Below, one piece after another: positions 50,351 through 59,208 of a stretch of 64,000 bases of DNA. Below the pieces are notes generated by a model that was not told the DNA's origin, did not search any database, and saw only the letters and a list, made by a program, of their open reading frames with translations. The translations under genes and the position numbers were made by a program. The number at the start of each line of letters is the position of its first letter. Positions within the stretch are counted from its first letter, which is position 1. This DNA is from DATFQI01 sp963816955. GTDB taxonomy: Bacteria; Actinomycetota; Thermoleophilia; Solirubrobacterales; Solirubrobacteraceae. The stretch spans positions 1 through 64,000 of the forward strand of contig CAWFME010000004.1 of NCBI GenBank assembly GCA_963816955.1, written 5' to 3'.

Positions 50351-51562
50351 TCAGCCGTCGTAGCGCGCGAGCGCCGCGGTCATGCGGTCCTGCAGCCGGC
50401 GGGCGCCCGGCGTGTAGACGTAGTTCATGAGGAACGCGAACGCGACGCGGCCGCCCGAGCGCGTCTCGCAGTAGCCGGCCAGCGCCGACACGTTGGACAG
50501 CGTGCCCGTCTTGGCCCGGCAGTCGTCGCGGGCCGCGCTGCGCCGCATCCGGTCGACCAGCGTGCCGCTGCGGCCGGCGATCGGCAGCGAGTTGTAGAAG
50601 CCAGGGGCGAGCTCGCTCTCGTCCATCGCGGTCAGCAGCGCCACGACCGCCTTCGGCGAGGTGCGGTTGGCGCGCGAGAGGCCCGAGCCGTCGACCGCGG
50701 TGGTCCGGATCCCCAGCTGCGCCGCGTCGTCGCGCACCACGGCCGCTCCGGCGCTGGTGGTCCCGCCCGTGCCGAAGGCCGCGCCGAGCGCCTTGATCAG
50801 CGTCTCCGCGTAGAAGTTGTCCGAGGGCACGTTCATCGCGGCGACGAGGCTCTCGATCGTCGGCGAGGCGCCCTGGGCGAGCGTCAGGGCGCCCTCGGGC
50901 GAGGCCCCGGCTCGCGCGCTGCGGCGCACCCTCACCCCGCGGCGGCGTAGCGCGGCGGTGAAGGCCTTGGCGGCGAACAGCGGCGGGCTGGCCTGGAAGA
51001 GCGGGCGCCGGCGGCCGGTGAAGCCGCGGTTGAAGGTCAGGGCGCTGAGCGGCCCGACCCAGATCGAGGTGCGAAAGCCCTCCGACGGCGGGCCCCGCAG
51101 CCCGTCGAAGGCCGTCTCGTCGCCGATCACGCGCCCGTCGACCTCCGTGATGCCGGTGCGCTCGATCAGCTGGTCCGCCAGCAGCCCGGCGGCCGCGGCG
51201 TTGAAGCTCGGGTCGCCGTTGCCGCGCAGGTAGAGGTTGCCCGTCAGCACGCCGGTGGCGGGATCGACCGCCGCGGAGCCGAGCACGTCGGTGCTGATCG
51301 TCCCGAGCGCCCCGAACCTCCGCAGCGCCGCAGCGCCGGTGTAGAGCTTCTCGACCGAGGCCGGGATCCGCGGCACGGACGCGTCCTCGGTGTAGAGCGC
51401 GCGGCCGCTCTCCAGATCGACCACGTGGGCGCCCGACGCGGCGCCCGCCTTGGCCATCTCCTTGCGCAGGATCCGCTTGGTCTGCGCCAGGCCGGCCGCC
51501 TCGGCGGAGGGCACGACGACGGCGCACAGCAGGGCGCAGGCGAGCAGGGCGATCCGGACCAT
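50351..51562 (-). CDS. dacB: D-alanyl-D-alanine carboxypeptidase/endopeptidase (PBP4, S13 family)
   Basis: A 403-residue penicillin-binding protein of the PBP4 type, which trims D-Ala or cuts cross-links in peptidoglycan outside the membrane. A signal peptide (RIALLACALLCAVVVPSAEA) is followed by the three active-site motifs: SxxK in IPASVEKLYT, SxN in NVPSDNFYAE, and KTG in CRAKTGTLSNV. I start at the ATG at 51562, where the signal peptide begins. It is convergent with the RHS gene (1-bp gap) and divergent from the patatin gene. Confidence 0.94.
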   Translation of the reverse strand: MVRIALLACALLCAVVVPSAEAAGLAQTKRILRKEMAKAGAASGAHVVDLESGRALYTEDASVPRIPASVEKLYTGAAALRRFGALGTISTDVLGSAAVDPATGVLTGNLYLRGNGDPSFNAAAAGLLADQLIERTGITEVDGRVIGDETAFDGLRGPPSEGFRTSIWVGPLSALTFNRGFTGRRRPLFQASPPLFAAKAFTAALRRRGVRVRRSARAGASPEGALTLAQGASPTIESLVAAMNVPSDNFYAETLIKALGAAFGTGGTTSAGAAVVRDDAAQLGIRTTAVDGSGLSRANRTSPKAVVALLTAMDESELAPGFYNSLPIAGRSGTLVDRMRRSAARDDCRAKTGTLSNVSALAGYCETRSGGRVAFAFLMNYVYTPGARRLQDRMTAALARYDG

Positions 51563-51626
51563 CGGATCACGAACCCACGCGAGGCGGCGAAGTCGCGCAG
51601 GTCCGGCCAATAGACTGCGGGCTCCC

Positions 51627-52865
51627 ATGGGCAACGTGGTCAAGCTCGACTCCAAGTCCCGCCGCCGCACGCGCCGCTCCAAGACGGCGCTCGTCCTCGG
51701 CGGGGGCGGCTTCACCGGCGCCGTGTACGAGATCGGCGCGCTGCGCGCGCTGGACCTGCTGTCGGTCAACCGCACGATCAACGACTTCGACGTCTACGTC
51801 GGCACGAGTGCAGGCTCGCTGGTGGCCTCGATGACGGCCAACGGCATCACGCCGGAGACGATGATGCGGGTGGTCAACGGCCAGCCCGTCCCGGGCTTCC
51901 CGGCGATCCAGCGCGAGATGCTGCTGCGCCCGAACTACCGCGAGTTCGCGGCCAAGGGCGTCAAGTTCCCGTTCCACCTCGTCGGCGTGCTGCGCGAGCT
52001 GACCCGCAACCTGGGCTCCTTCGGCGCCGTCGACCTGGCGATCGCGCTCGCCGACGCACTGCCCTCGGGCGCCTACACCGGCGCCGGCGTCGAGGCCTAC
52101 GTGCGCGAGGTGCTCGGCACGCAGGGCTGCACCGACGACTTCCGCGAGCTCGAGTGCGAGCTCTACCTGGCCGCGACCGACCTGGACACCTGCGAGCGCC
52201 TCGTGCTGGGCGCGGAGGGCTGGGACGACGTGCCGATCTCCTCGGCCGTGCGCGCCTCGACCGCGCTGCCGATGGTCTACGAGCCGCACCGGGTCAAGGA
52301 CCGCGAGCTCGTCGACGGCGGGATCGTCTCGACCACGAACCTGGACATCGCCGTCGAGGCGGGCGCGAAGTTCATCGTCGTGGTCAACCCGCTGGTGCCG
52401 TTCGTGAACGACTTCACGAAGGAGATCCCGACGCTGTTCGGCACCCGCACGCGGCGCGTCTCTGACATGGGCTTCCCCAAGATCGGCTACCAGACGTTCA
52501 AGCTGCTCGCCTACCAGCGCCTGCACGAGATGGCCGAGAGCTGGAAGGAGCGCTACCCGGGCGTCGACATCGTCCTGATCGAGCCCGAGCCCGACGACGA
52601 GCTGATGTTCCAGACGAACATCCTCAACTACAACTCGCGGATCGCGGTCGCCCGCCACGGCTTCCACTCGGTCACGCTCAAGCTGGCCGAGAGCTACGAC
52701 GACTGGCGCGAGGTCGCGGAGCGCCACGGGATCAGGATCTCGGCGACGCGCGTGCGCAAGATCGTCGAGCACTACGGGGCGGAGAAGGAGAAGACCCGTG
52801 CGTGGCGCCGCATCCTCGAGCAGACCACCGGCACGCTGCTGCGGCAGAGCGCCGGTCACCAGTGA
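51627..52865 (+). CDS. Patatin-like phospholipase family protein
   Basis: A 412-residue protein with a patatin domain. The oxyanion loop is LVLGGGGFTGAVYEIGALRA, the nucleophile motif GTSAGSLVASM (Ser), and the catalytic Asp is in LVDGGIVSTTNLD. It should hydrolyse acyl esters, perhaps phospholipids or triglycerides. A short basic N-terminus (KSRRRTRRSK) and an about 130-residue C-terminal region of unknown role flank the core. No signal peptide is seen, so it acts inside or on the membrane's inner face. TAGACT ends 10 nt before the ATG; no ribosome site. Confidence 0.92.
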   Translation: MGNVVKLDSKSRRRTRRSKTALVLGGGGFTGAVYEIGALRALDLLSVNRTINDFDVYVGTSAGSLVASMTANGITPETMMRVVNGQPVPGFPAIQREMLLRPNYREFAAKGVKFPFHLVGVLRELTRNLGSFGAVDLAIALADALPSGAYTGAGVEAYVREVLGTQGCTDDFRELECELYLAATDLDTCERLVLGAEGWDDVPISSAVRASTALPMVYEPHRVKDRELVDGGIVSTTNLDIAVEAGAKFIVVVNPLVPFVNDFTKEIPTLFGTRTRRVSDMGFPKIGYQTFKLLAYQRLHEMAESWKERYPGVDIVLIEPEPDDELMFQTNILNYNSRIAVARHGFHSVTLKLAESYDDWREVAERHGIRISATRVRKIVEHYGAEKEKTRAWRRILEQTTGTLLRQSAGHQ

Positions 52866-52910
52866 CGCAGCGCACAACGCCGGGCGCCGGCATATGAGAG
52901 GGTCGGCGTC

Positions 52911-54188
52911 GTGCTGATCTCCTCGCGCGAGCACGCGATCCCGGGCCCGCGCACGCCGCGCCCGCTGCAGGGCGCGCTGTTCCTCGCCGACGAGTACCGC
53001 TACCTGGCCCGCTGCCGGCGCCGCTACGGCGACGTGTTCGCGCTCGAGGTCTGGCCGTTCCACCCGCTCGTGGTGGTCGGCGACCCGGCCGGTGTCAAGC
53101 AGATCTTCACGGGCGACGCCGCGCAGCTGCACGCGGGGGAGGGCAACCAGGTGCTCGAGCCGATGGTGGGCTCGCACTCGGTGCTGGTGCTCGACGAGCA
53201 GGAGCACCTGCGCACCCGCAAGATGCAGCTGCCGCCGTTCCACGGCGCGCGGATGCGCGTCTACGGCGACGTGATGCGGGAGCTCACCGAGCAGGCCGTC
53301 GCGACGTGGCCGGTGGGCGAGGCGTTCCCGCTGCTTCCAGAGATGCAGCGGCTCACCCTGCGGATCATCCTCCGCACGGTCTTCGGCCTGGACGAGGGCG
53401 CCCGCATGGCGGAGCTCGAGGAAGCGCTGGTGCGCTCGCTGCCGCTGGCCACGCGGATCATGCTCGTGCCGCCGCTGCAGCGCGACCTCGGGCCCTGGAG
53501 CCCGGCCGGGCGCTTCGCCGCCGCGCGCGCCGAGGTCGACCGCCTGCTGCTGGCCGAGATCGCTCGCCGCCGCGAGAGCGGCGCCCGCGGCGACGACGTC
53601 ATGTCGATGCTGATGGAGGCCGACGAGGACGCTTCCGACGAGATGCTGCGCGATCACCTGGTGACGCTGCTCGTGGCGGGCCACGAGACGACCGCGACCC
53701 AGCTGTCGTGGACGTTCGAGCGGCTCGTCCGGCACCCGGAGGCGATGGCGCGGGCGCGCGACGACGAGGCGTACCTCGACGCGGCCGTCCAGGAGGGCCA
53801 GCGGACGCGCCCGGTGCTGACCTTCGCCATGCGCACGCTCAAGGCGCCGCTCGACGTGGCCGGCCACCGGGTGCCGCAGGGCGCCACCGTGGGAACCTCG
53901 GTGGTGCTCATGCACAGCCGCGAGGATCTGTACCCGGAGCCCTACGCGTTCCGCCCCGAGCGCTTCGTCGGCGCCAAGCCGGAGACCTACGGCTGGATCC
54001 CCTTCGGCGGCGGCGTGCGCCGCTGCCTGGGCGCCGCGTTCGCGCAGTTCGAGATGCGGCAGGTGCTCAGCGTCGTGCTCGCCCAACGCACGCTGCGCCC
54101 CGCGGACCCGGCGCCCGAGCGGCGCCGCAGGCGCGGCATCACCCAGGTGCCGGCCCGCGGCGCGCGGGTCATCGCTCAGCCGCTGTAG
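52911..54188 (+). CDS. Cytochrome P450
   Basis: A 425-residue soluble-type P450 monooxygenase. The I-helix oxygen-binding motif is LVAGHETTATQLSWTFE; the K-helix ExxR is in EGQRTRPVLTF; the heme-binding loop is PFGGGVRRCLGAAFAQFEM with the proximal Cys. Substrate is unknown; the family resemblance is to P450s acting on fatty acids or terpenes in actinobacteria. No ferredoxin or reductase gene is nearby. The start is GTG at 52911. The 3' end overlaps the convergent acyl-CoA synthetase by 13 bp. Confidence 0.95.
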   Translation: MLISSREHAIPGPRTPRPLQGALFLADEYRYLARCRRRYGDVFALEVWPFHPLVVVGDPAGVKQIFTGDAAQLHAGEGNQVLEPMVGSHSVLVLDEQEHLRTRKMQLPPFHGARMRVYGDVMRELTEQAVATWPVGEAFPLLPEMQRLTLRIILRTVFGLDEGARMAELEEALVRSLPLATRIMLVPPLQRDLGPWSPAGRFAAARAEVDRLLLAEIARRRESGARGDDVMSMLMEADEDASDEMLRDHLVTLLVAGHETTATQLSWTFERLVRHPEAMARARDDEAYLDAAVQEGQRTRPVLTFAMRTLKAPLDVAGHRVPQGATVGTSVVLMHSREDLYPEPYAFRPERFVGAKPETYGWIPFGGGVRRCLGAAFAQFEMRQVLSVVLAQRTLRPADPAPERRRRRGITQVPARGARVIAQPL

Positions 54189-55966
54189 AGCTTCTCGAAG
54201 CGGTCGGCGTACTTCTCGTTGACCACGTTGCGCTTGACCTTCAGGGTCGGCGTCAGCTCGCCGGTCTCCTGCGAGAGGTCGTGGTCGAGGATCGTGAACT
54301 TCTTGACCTGCTCGACCTGCGCGTAGTTGCGGTTGACCTCGTCGAGGATCGCCTGGACGCGCTCGTGCACCTTCGGGTGCTCGGCGAGCGCGGCAGGGTC
54401 GGCGTCCTCGATGCCCAGCTCCTTCGCGAGCGCGGGCGCCTCCTCCGGGTCGAGCGTGATCAGCACCACCGGGTACGGGCGCCGGTCGCCGTGCATGACC
54501 GCCTGGGAGATCCAGCGGTTCTGCTTGAGGTCGTTCTCGATGTTGGCCGGCGTGAGGTTCTTGCCGCCGGCGGTGATGATGATGTCCTTCTTGCGGCCCG
54601 TGATGCTCAGGAAGCCGTCCTCGTCGAGCGAGCCCAGGTCGCCCGTGTGCATCCAGCCGTCGACGATCGTGCCCCAGGACTCGTCCTGCATCTTGTAGTA
54701 GCCCTGGAAGATGTTCGGGCCCTTGAGCAGCACCTCGCCGTCGTCGGCGATCCGCACCTCGCTGCCCGGGATCGCGAAGCCGACCGTGCCGAGCTTGAAG
54801 CGCTCGCGGGTCTGCGTGGTCACCACCGTCGAGGTCTCGGTCATGCCGTAGCCCTCGAGCACCGGCACGCCGCACGCGTAGAAGAACTCGAGGATCTCCT
54901 TGGCGATCGGCGCCGCGCCCGTGTTGGCCTGCTTGAGGTTGCCGCCGAAGGCCGCGCGGACGTTCTTGAACAGCGCCTCCTCGGCGGCGTCGAAGTGCTG
55001 CTGGAGCTCGGCCGGGACCTCCTGGCCGGCCGCCTGCAGCTGCCGCACCGCCAATCCGACCTTCGTGGCGCCCTTGATCTGCTCGGGGTCGCCGTTGGAG
55101 GTGACGAGCGTGTAGATCTTCTCGAAGATCCGCGGCACGGACGGCAGGTAGGTCGGGTGCACCTCGTTGAGCTCGACCACGATCTGCTTCACATCGCCGC
55201 CGAAGTAGGCGATCGTGGAGCCGAGGTCGATCGCGAGCAGCTGGATCAGCAGCGCGTAGGAGTGCGCGAGCGGGAGGTAGAGGTAGGCCACCTCGCCCGA
55301 CTCGAGCGCGCCGATCGACTCGCACGAGTTGAGCACCTCGCGGTAGTTGCCGTGCGAGAGCACGCAGCCCTTCGGCGGCCCGGTGGTGCCCGACGTGTAG
55401 ATGAACGTGTACGGGTCCTCCGGCTTGACCGCGGCGGCGCGCTCGGCCACCTCGGCGGCGTCGCGGCCGCGGCCGCGCTCGCGCAGGTCCTCGAGCGAGA
55501 TCGCGCCGTCGACCGCCGGCTCGATCGCGATCATCTGTTCCAGAGCGGGCAGGTCGCCCCTGACCCCGGCGATCTTGGCCGCCTGCTCGGCGTCCTCGAC
55601 CACGACGAAGCGGGATTCCGAGTTGCCCGTGACCCACGCGCACTCCGACGGCGAGTTGGTCGGGTAGATCGGCACGACCACGCCGCCGGCGCAGGTGATC
55701 GCGAAGTCCGCGTACGTCCACTCGGGCCGCGTCGTGCACAGCAGCGCGACGCGGTCCCCGGGCTGAAGGCCCAGGTCGATCAGCCCGCGCGCGATCTCTG
55801 ACACGATCTCGCCCACCTCGGCGAACGACACGTCGTGCCAGGCGCCGTCGCGCTTGTACTTGACGGCCGCGCGATCGCCGAACTTCTCGGCTGCGCGCGC
55901 CATCATGTCGGCGATCGTCTTCGAGCCCGTCGACTCCTCGACGGCGGGCACCGTGCTCGCTTCCAT
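54176..55966 (-). CDS. Long-chain fatty acid-CoA ligase (AMP-binding)
   Basis: A 596-residue adenylate-forming enzyme of the FadD15/long-chain acyl-CoA synthetase type, converting a fatty acid, ATP and CoA into acyl-CoA. The phosphate-binding motif is YTSGTTGPPKGCVLSHGN, the adenine motif GYGMTETSTVVTT, and the hinge region HTGDLGSLDEDGFLSITGRK with the Lys-rich DIIITAGGKN. Substrate length cannot be fixed. A strong AGGAGG site precedes the ATG at 55966. It is first in its own transcript and converges on the P450 gene, which may share its lipid pathway. Confidence 0.94.
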   Translation of the reverse strand: MEASTVPAVEESTGSKTIADMMARAAEKFGDRAAVKYKRDGAWHDVSFAEVGEIVSEIARGLIDLGLQPGDRVALLCTTRPEWTYADFAITCAGGVVVPIYPTNSPSECAWVTGNSESRFVVVEDAEQAAKIAGVRGDLPALEQMIAIEPAVDGAISLEDLRERGRGRDAAEVAERAAAVKPEDPYTFIYTSGTTGPPKGCVLSHGNYREVLNSCESIGALESGEVAYLYLPLAHSYALLIQLLAIDLGSTIAYFGGDVKQIVVELNEVHPTYLPSVPRIFEKIYTLVTSNGDPEQIKGATKVGLAVRQLQAAGQEVPAELQQHFDAAEEALFKNVRAAFGGNLKQANTGAAPIAKEILEFFYACGVPVLEGYGMTETSTVVTTQTRERFKLGTVGFAIPGSEVRIADDGEVLLKGPNIFQGYYKMQDESWGTIVDGWMHTGDLGSLDEDGFLSITGRKKDIIITAGGKNLTPANIENDLKQNRWISQAVMHGDRRPYPVVLITLDPEEAPALAKELGIEDADPAALAEHPKVHERVQAILDEVNRNYAQVEQVKKFTILDHDLSQETGELTPTLKVKRNVVNEKYADRFEKLYSG

Positions 55967-56041
55967 TACCGCTCCTCCTCGAGTCCCTCCAGGAGTGCGG
56001 ATTCTATGTGGGCGGGGCGCCGGGGGCGCGCCGCCGGCGCC

Positions 56042-56233
56042 TCAGGCCGTGGCTACCCGGGCGGCGGTGCTGCTGCGGGACGAGCTCTGCTCGCTGACGT
56101 TGGCGAGGAAGAGGGTCTTGTCGATGCGTCCCTGGAAGATGGGCACGCCCAGCTCCATGCACTTCTCGATGACTTCGCGACGCTCCATTCCGGACTCTCG
56201 CGCGAGCTCGGTGGGCGTGAGGTGGATTGCCAT
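56042..56233 (-). CDS. Small 63-residue protein of unknown function
   Basis: A 63-residue protein with two probable helices (HLTPTELARESGMERREVIE and KCMELGVPIFQGRIDKTLFL) and a Ser/Ala-rich end. The first part looks like a small helix-turn-helix of the kind found in unknown actinobacterial proteins, but I cannot name it. The perfect AGGAGG about 9 nt before the ATG, one of the best ribosome sites in the window, supports a real gene. The 124-bp upstream region (56234-56357) is AT-richer and probably holds its promoter. Confidence 0.65.
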   Translation of the reverse strand: MAIHLTPTELARESGMERREVIEKCMELGVPIFQGRIDKTLFLANVSEQSSSRSSTAARVATA

Positions 56234-56357
56234 CGCTATGTGCCTCCTGTGAGGTTTGCCACGTGCAGAACTGGAAGGTACAGCCTCATCCGGACGCCCT
56301 CAAGCGGGATTGCTCAATCTGAGCTAAACATTTGTCCCCGGGGCGACGCCGGTCCGC

Positions 56358-57128
56358 TCACACCAGGTTCGGGATGTCCACGAAGACGTGCTCGAGCCCG
56401 AACCGGCCTGCCAGCCAGTCGCCCAGCGCACGCACGCCGAACGTCTCCGTCGCGTAGTGGCCGGCCGCGATGAAGTGCATGCCGAGCTCGCGCGCGTCCG
56501 CCATCACGTGCTCGCGCGGCTCGCCCGTCAAGAACGCGTCAAGACCGAGCGCGGCCGCCTCGCCGAGCGCGTCGGCGGCCGATCCGGACACGATCCCGAT
56601 CCGCCGCACCCGCTCGGGCCCGGCGCCCTGGACGAGCGGCTCGCGGCCCGTCACCTCGCGCACGCGCGCGAACAACTCCCCGGCTGGCACCCCGTCGCCG
56701 GCGAACGTCCCCGCCCGCCCGATCGCCCGCCCGCGGAAGTCGCCGAATGCCTCGTGGCGCTCGCAGCCCAGCGCGGTGGCCAGGATCGCGTTGTTGCCCA
56801 CCTCGGGGTGGGCGTCGAGCGGGATGTGGTACGCGGCCAGCGCCAGGTCGTGCTTGAAGAGCAGCCGCAGGCGCTCGGCCAGGACGGGGGTCAGACCGGT
56901 GGGGTGGAAGTCCCAGAACAGCCCGTGATGGACGAGCAGCAGCTGCGCGTCGAGCTCGATCGCGCGCTCGATCAGCTCGCGCTGGGCCGACACCCCGGTC
57001 ACGACGCGGCGCGCCTCTTCACCGCCCGGGACCTGCAGGCCGTTGGGCCCCAGATCGGCGAACGTGCCGGGCTCGAGCAGCTCATCGAGCGCCGCGACGA
57101 TCGACGCGATGTGGGCGGAGCCTGTCAT
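56358..57128 (-). CDS. Nif3-like dinuclear metal centre protein
   Basis: A 256-residue member of the Nif3/YbgI/DUF34 family, hexameric proteins with a two-metal site, sometimes annotated as GTP cyclohydrolase type 2. NGLQVPGGEEARRVVTGVSA opens it; metal-binding His residues are in LLLVHHGLFW and in the later FIAAGHYATETFGVRAL with Glu. Its biological role is unsettled. It is divergent from the ECF sigma gene; the 142-bp gap holds a promoter for that gene. Confidence 0.9.
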   Translation of the reverse strand: MTGSAHIASIVAALDELLEPGTFADLGPNGLQVPGGEEARRVVTGVSAQRELIERAIELDAQLLLVHHGLFWDFHPTGLTPVLAERLRLLFKHDLALAAYHIPLDAHPEVGNNAILATALGCERHEAFGDFRGRAIGRAGTFAGDGVPAGELFARVREVTGREPLVQGAGPERVRRIGIVSGSAADALGEAAALGLDAFLTGEPREHVMADARELGMHFIAAGHYATETFGVRALGDWLAGRFGLEHVFVDIPNLV

Positions 57129-57155
57129 CTGCGTGCGCCGAATGTTTGGGAGAGC

Positions 57156-57183
57156 TTGGAATCGGTCATCTGAACGCTAGGGT
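57156..57183 (+). promoter_or_regulatory. Housekeeping-type promoter of the ECF sigma gene
   Basis: TTGGAA (57156-57161), 16-bp spacer, TAGGGT (57178-57183). The leader to the ATG at 57271 is about 80 nt, with AGGGGCAC as ribosome site. Confidence 0.5.
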
Positions 57184-57270
57184 TTCCCGTCTCGCTTCCA
57201 GGGGGCGTGGCAGGGGGCTACGTCATCATCGCGGAAGCGCAGGAGGGATCTCCGAAGTGGGTAGGGGCAC

Positions 57271-58800
57271 ATGAGTGCGCTCTTGCAAGCGCCTGACAGC
57301 GCCGCCGAAGCCGACGTAATCAGCGACCACACGCTGGTCGCTCAGCTTCGGCGTGGTGACGACCGCGCCTTCGAGGCGCTCTACGAGCGCTACCAGCGCC
57401 GCATCCACGCGTACGTCTACGGCATGGTCAAGGACCACCAGCGCGCCGAGGACGTCACTCAGGAGGTCTTCGTCTCCGCCCTGCGCCGCATGCGCGCCAC
57501 GGAGCGCCCGATCGCGTTCAAGCCCTGGATCTACGAGATCGCCAAGAACGCCTGCATCGACCAGTTCCGGCGCTCCAAGCGCGCGGAGGAGATCTCCTTC
57601 GACGCCGACGAGGGCCTCGCGCCGTCCGACTACACGCGCCTCGTCTCGCGCGAGCCGGTGCCCGACGTCGCCGTCGCCGCCAAGCAGCAGCTCGACCACA
57701 TGGTCGGCGCGTTCGGCGGGCTCTCGGAGGCCCACCACCAGATCCTCGTCCTGCGCGAGCTCGAGGGCCTCTCCTACCGCGAGATCGGCGAGCGCATGGG
57801 CATGAGCCGCCCCGCGGTCGAGAGCACGCTCTTCCGCGCCCGCCGCCGCCTGACGGAGGAGTACGACGAGCTCGCCTCCGGCCAGCGCTGCCTGCGCGTC
57901 CAGTCGATCATCGCCACCGCCACCTCCGGCCGCCTCGGGGCGCGCGACACGCGCCGCCTGGCGCGCCACGTCGCGCACTGCCAGCCGTGCCGCCGCCAGG
58001 CGCTCGCCGCCGGCGTCGACTCCGCGCTGGTCTCCCGCAAGCCGATCCGCGAGCGCGCGATCGAGAAGGTCGCGGCGCTGTTCCCGATCCCGCTGCTGCT
58101 GCGCGGCCGCCGCGGCGGCTCGGGCGAGGGCTGGTCGAGCCAGCTGCCGATGCTCTCCGACCATGCCGCCGCCGGCGGCGCCAAGCTGGCCGCCGTCGCG
58201 GCGCTCGTCGTCGCGGGCCTCGGCGCCGGCGTCGGGACGCAGGTCTCCCAGCGCGACGAGCGGGCGGCCGACCGCCCGGCGCGCGCCGGCGAGCGCACGG
58301 CGCCGCCCGCGGCGTCCTCGAGCGTCACGGCTCCCATCTCCGCCGGCGTCGCCGCCGCGCGCTCGGCGTCCGACCGCGGCGCCGTCGCCGGCGCCCCGCG
58401 CGCCGGCGCCGGCAAGAACCTGGTCGCGGGCAGCGACGCACGCCGCACCGGCGCCGCCGAGCAGCGCAAGGACGCTTCGGCCCCGGCAGCCTCGGGCGGC
58501 TCGGGCGACGCCGTCCCCGACGCCCCCGTCGGCGGGTCCGCTCCGGGCGTCCCCGCCGCCCCGTCGGCGCCTGACGCGCCTCCGGCGCCCGAGACGACGG
58601 CGCCGCGGACGCAGATCGAGCTCACGACGCCGCAGCTGCCGACGGTGACGATGCCCGAGCACGCGATCGACGGCACCGCCCAGGTCCTCCCGTCCGTGGA
58701 CGTCGCGCCCACCGTCGAGAGCGTCAGCGGCACGGTGCGAGACGTCACGACGGGCGTGAGCGAGTCCGTCGAGGCCGTCACCGGCGTCCAGCTCCCGTAG
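57271..58800 (+). CDS. ECF sigma factor fused to zinc-finger, membrane segment and extracytoplasmic tail
   Basis: A 509-residue sigma-70-family protein. Region 2 (RAFEALYERYQRRIHAYVYG, QRAEDVTQEVFVSALRRM, FKPWIYEIAKNACIDQFRRS) and region 4 (LVLRELEGLSYREIGERMGM, SRPAVESTLFRARRRL) are complete within the first about 205 residues. Next comes a zf-HC2-like motif (HVAHCQPCRRQ: H-x3-C-x2-C), as in anti-sigma factors. One membrane helix (about 305-325) and an about 180-residue Ala/Pro/Thr/Val-rich tail follow. The tail is probably outside the membrane, so the sigma factor would be held at the membrane by its own built-in anti-sigma. No separate anti-sigma gene is next to it. A promoter lies at 57156-57183. 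Confidence 0.88.
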   Translation: MSALLQAPDSAAEADVISDHTLVAQLRRGDDRAFEALYERYQRRIHAYVYGMVKDHQRAEDVTQEVFVSALRRMRATERPIAFKPWIYEIAKNACIDQFRRSKRAEEISFDADEGLAPSDYTRLVSREPVPDVAVAAKQQLDHMVGAFGGLSEAHHQILVLRELEGLSYREIGERMGMSRPAVESTLFRARRRLTEEYDELASGQRCLRVQSIIATATSGRLGARDTRRLARHVAHCQPCRRQALAAGVDSALVSRKPIRERAIEKVAALFPIPLLLRGRRGGSGEGWSSQLPMLSDHAAAGGAKLAAVAALVVAGLGAGVGTQVSQRDERAADRPARAGERTAPPAASSSVTAPISAGVAAARSASDRGAVAGAPRAGAGKNLVAGSDARRTGAAEQRKDASAPAASGGSGDAVPDAPVGGSAPGVPAAPSAPDAPPAPETTAPRTQIELTTPQLPTVTMPEHAIDGTAQVLPSVDVAPTVESVSGTVRDVTTGVSESVEAVTGVQLP

Positions 58801-58839
58801 TCGCTTCAAGGCACGACACGGCGCCCGTAGACTCGCGCC

Positions 58840-59085
58840 GTGCCCGATCGCGACCCCTTCGTCGAGTCCCTGATGGACACCCACCTGTACTCGGTGGGCG
58901 CGTACTTCGTGGACTCCAACCCCGGCCTGGTCGACGACGTCGTCGCCCAGGCCGACGCGATCGAGCGCACGGGCCTGGAGCGCTACGCCCAGCAGGAGGC
59001 GATCGAGCCGGAGGCGGCGTTCCAGACGCTCGTCACCGGGCTGGCCGTCCGCTACTACCGTGCCGTGAACGGGCAACCCGGCTAG
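58840..59085 (+). CDS. Small conserved-looking hypothetical protein
   Basis: An 81-residue, probably helical, acidic protein (DPFVESLMDTHLYSVGAYFV, then LEPEAAFQTLVTG-like sequence and a Tyr-rich end). I do not recognise it. The GTG start at 58840 lies 6 nt after TAGACT (58828-58833), the same spacing as other leaderless genes here, which supports it. Its TAG stop is part of the -10 of the tRNA gene. Confidence 0.6.
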   Translation: MPDRDPFVESLMDTHLYSVGAYFVDSNPGLVDDVVAQADAIERTGLERYAQQEAIEPEAAFQTLVTGLAVRYYRAVNGQPG

Positions 59086-59088
59086 ACT
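59083..59088 (+). promoter_or_regulatory. Likely -10 box of the tRNA-Pro gene
   Basis: TAGACT ends 9 bp before the tRNA 5' end and contains the stop codon of the upstream small gene. No clear -35. Confidence 0.45.
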
Positions 59089-59097
59089 GGCCCCCAT

Positions 59098-59171
59098 CGG
59101 GGCGTGGCGCAGCCTGGTAGCGCGCGCCGTTCGGGTCGGCGAGGTCCCCGGTTCAAATCCGGGCGCCCCGA
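59098..59171 (+). tRNA. tRNA-Pro (anticodon CGG)
   Basis: A 74-nt cloverleaf. The acceptor arm pairs CGGGGCG (59098-59104) with CGCCCCG (59164-59170), discriminator A. The anticodon stem CGCCG/CGGCG encloses TTCGGGT, placing CGG at positions 34-36. The T arm has CCCCGGTTCAAATCCGGG. CCA is not encoded. Confidence 0.95.
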
Positions 59172-59208
59172 TGTATCACCTCTCGCTGGTTGCGCTTACA
59201 CTCGCCCG

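Noticed and set aside
50350..51562. dacB as an immunity partner of the RHS protein
   Set aside because: It is a standard PBP4-type peptidase with all three catalytic motifs and its own promoter on the other strand.
51567..55739. Minus-strand open frame across patatin, P450 and acyl-CoA synthetase genes
   Set aside because: It has no domain of its own and crosses three well-supported genes.
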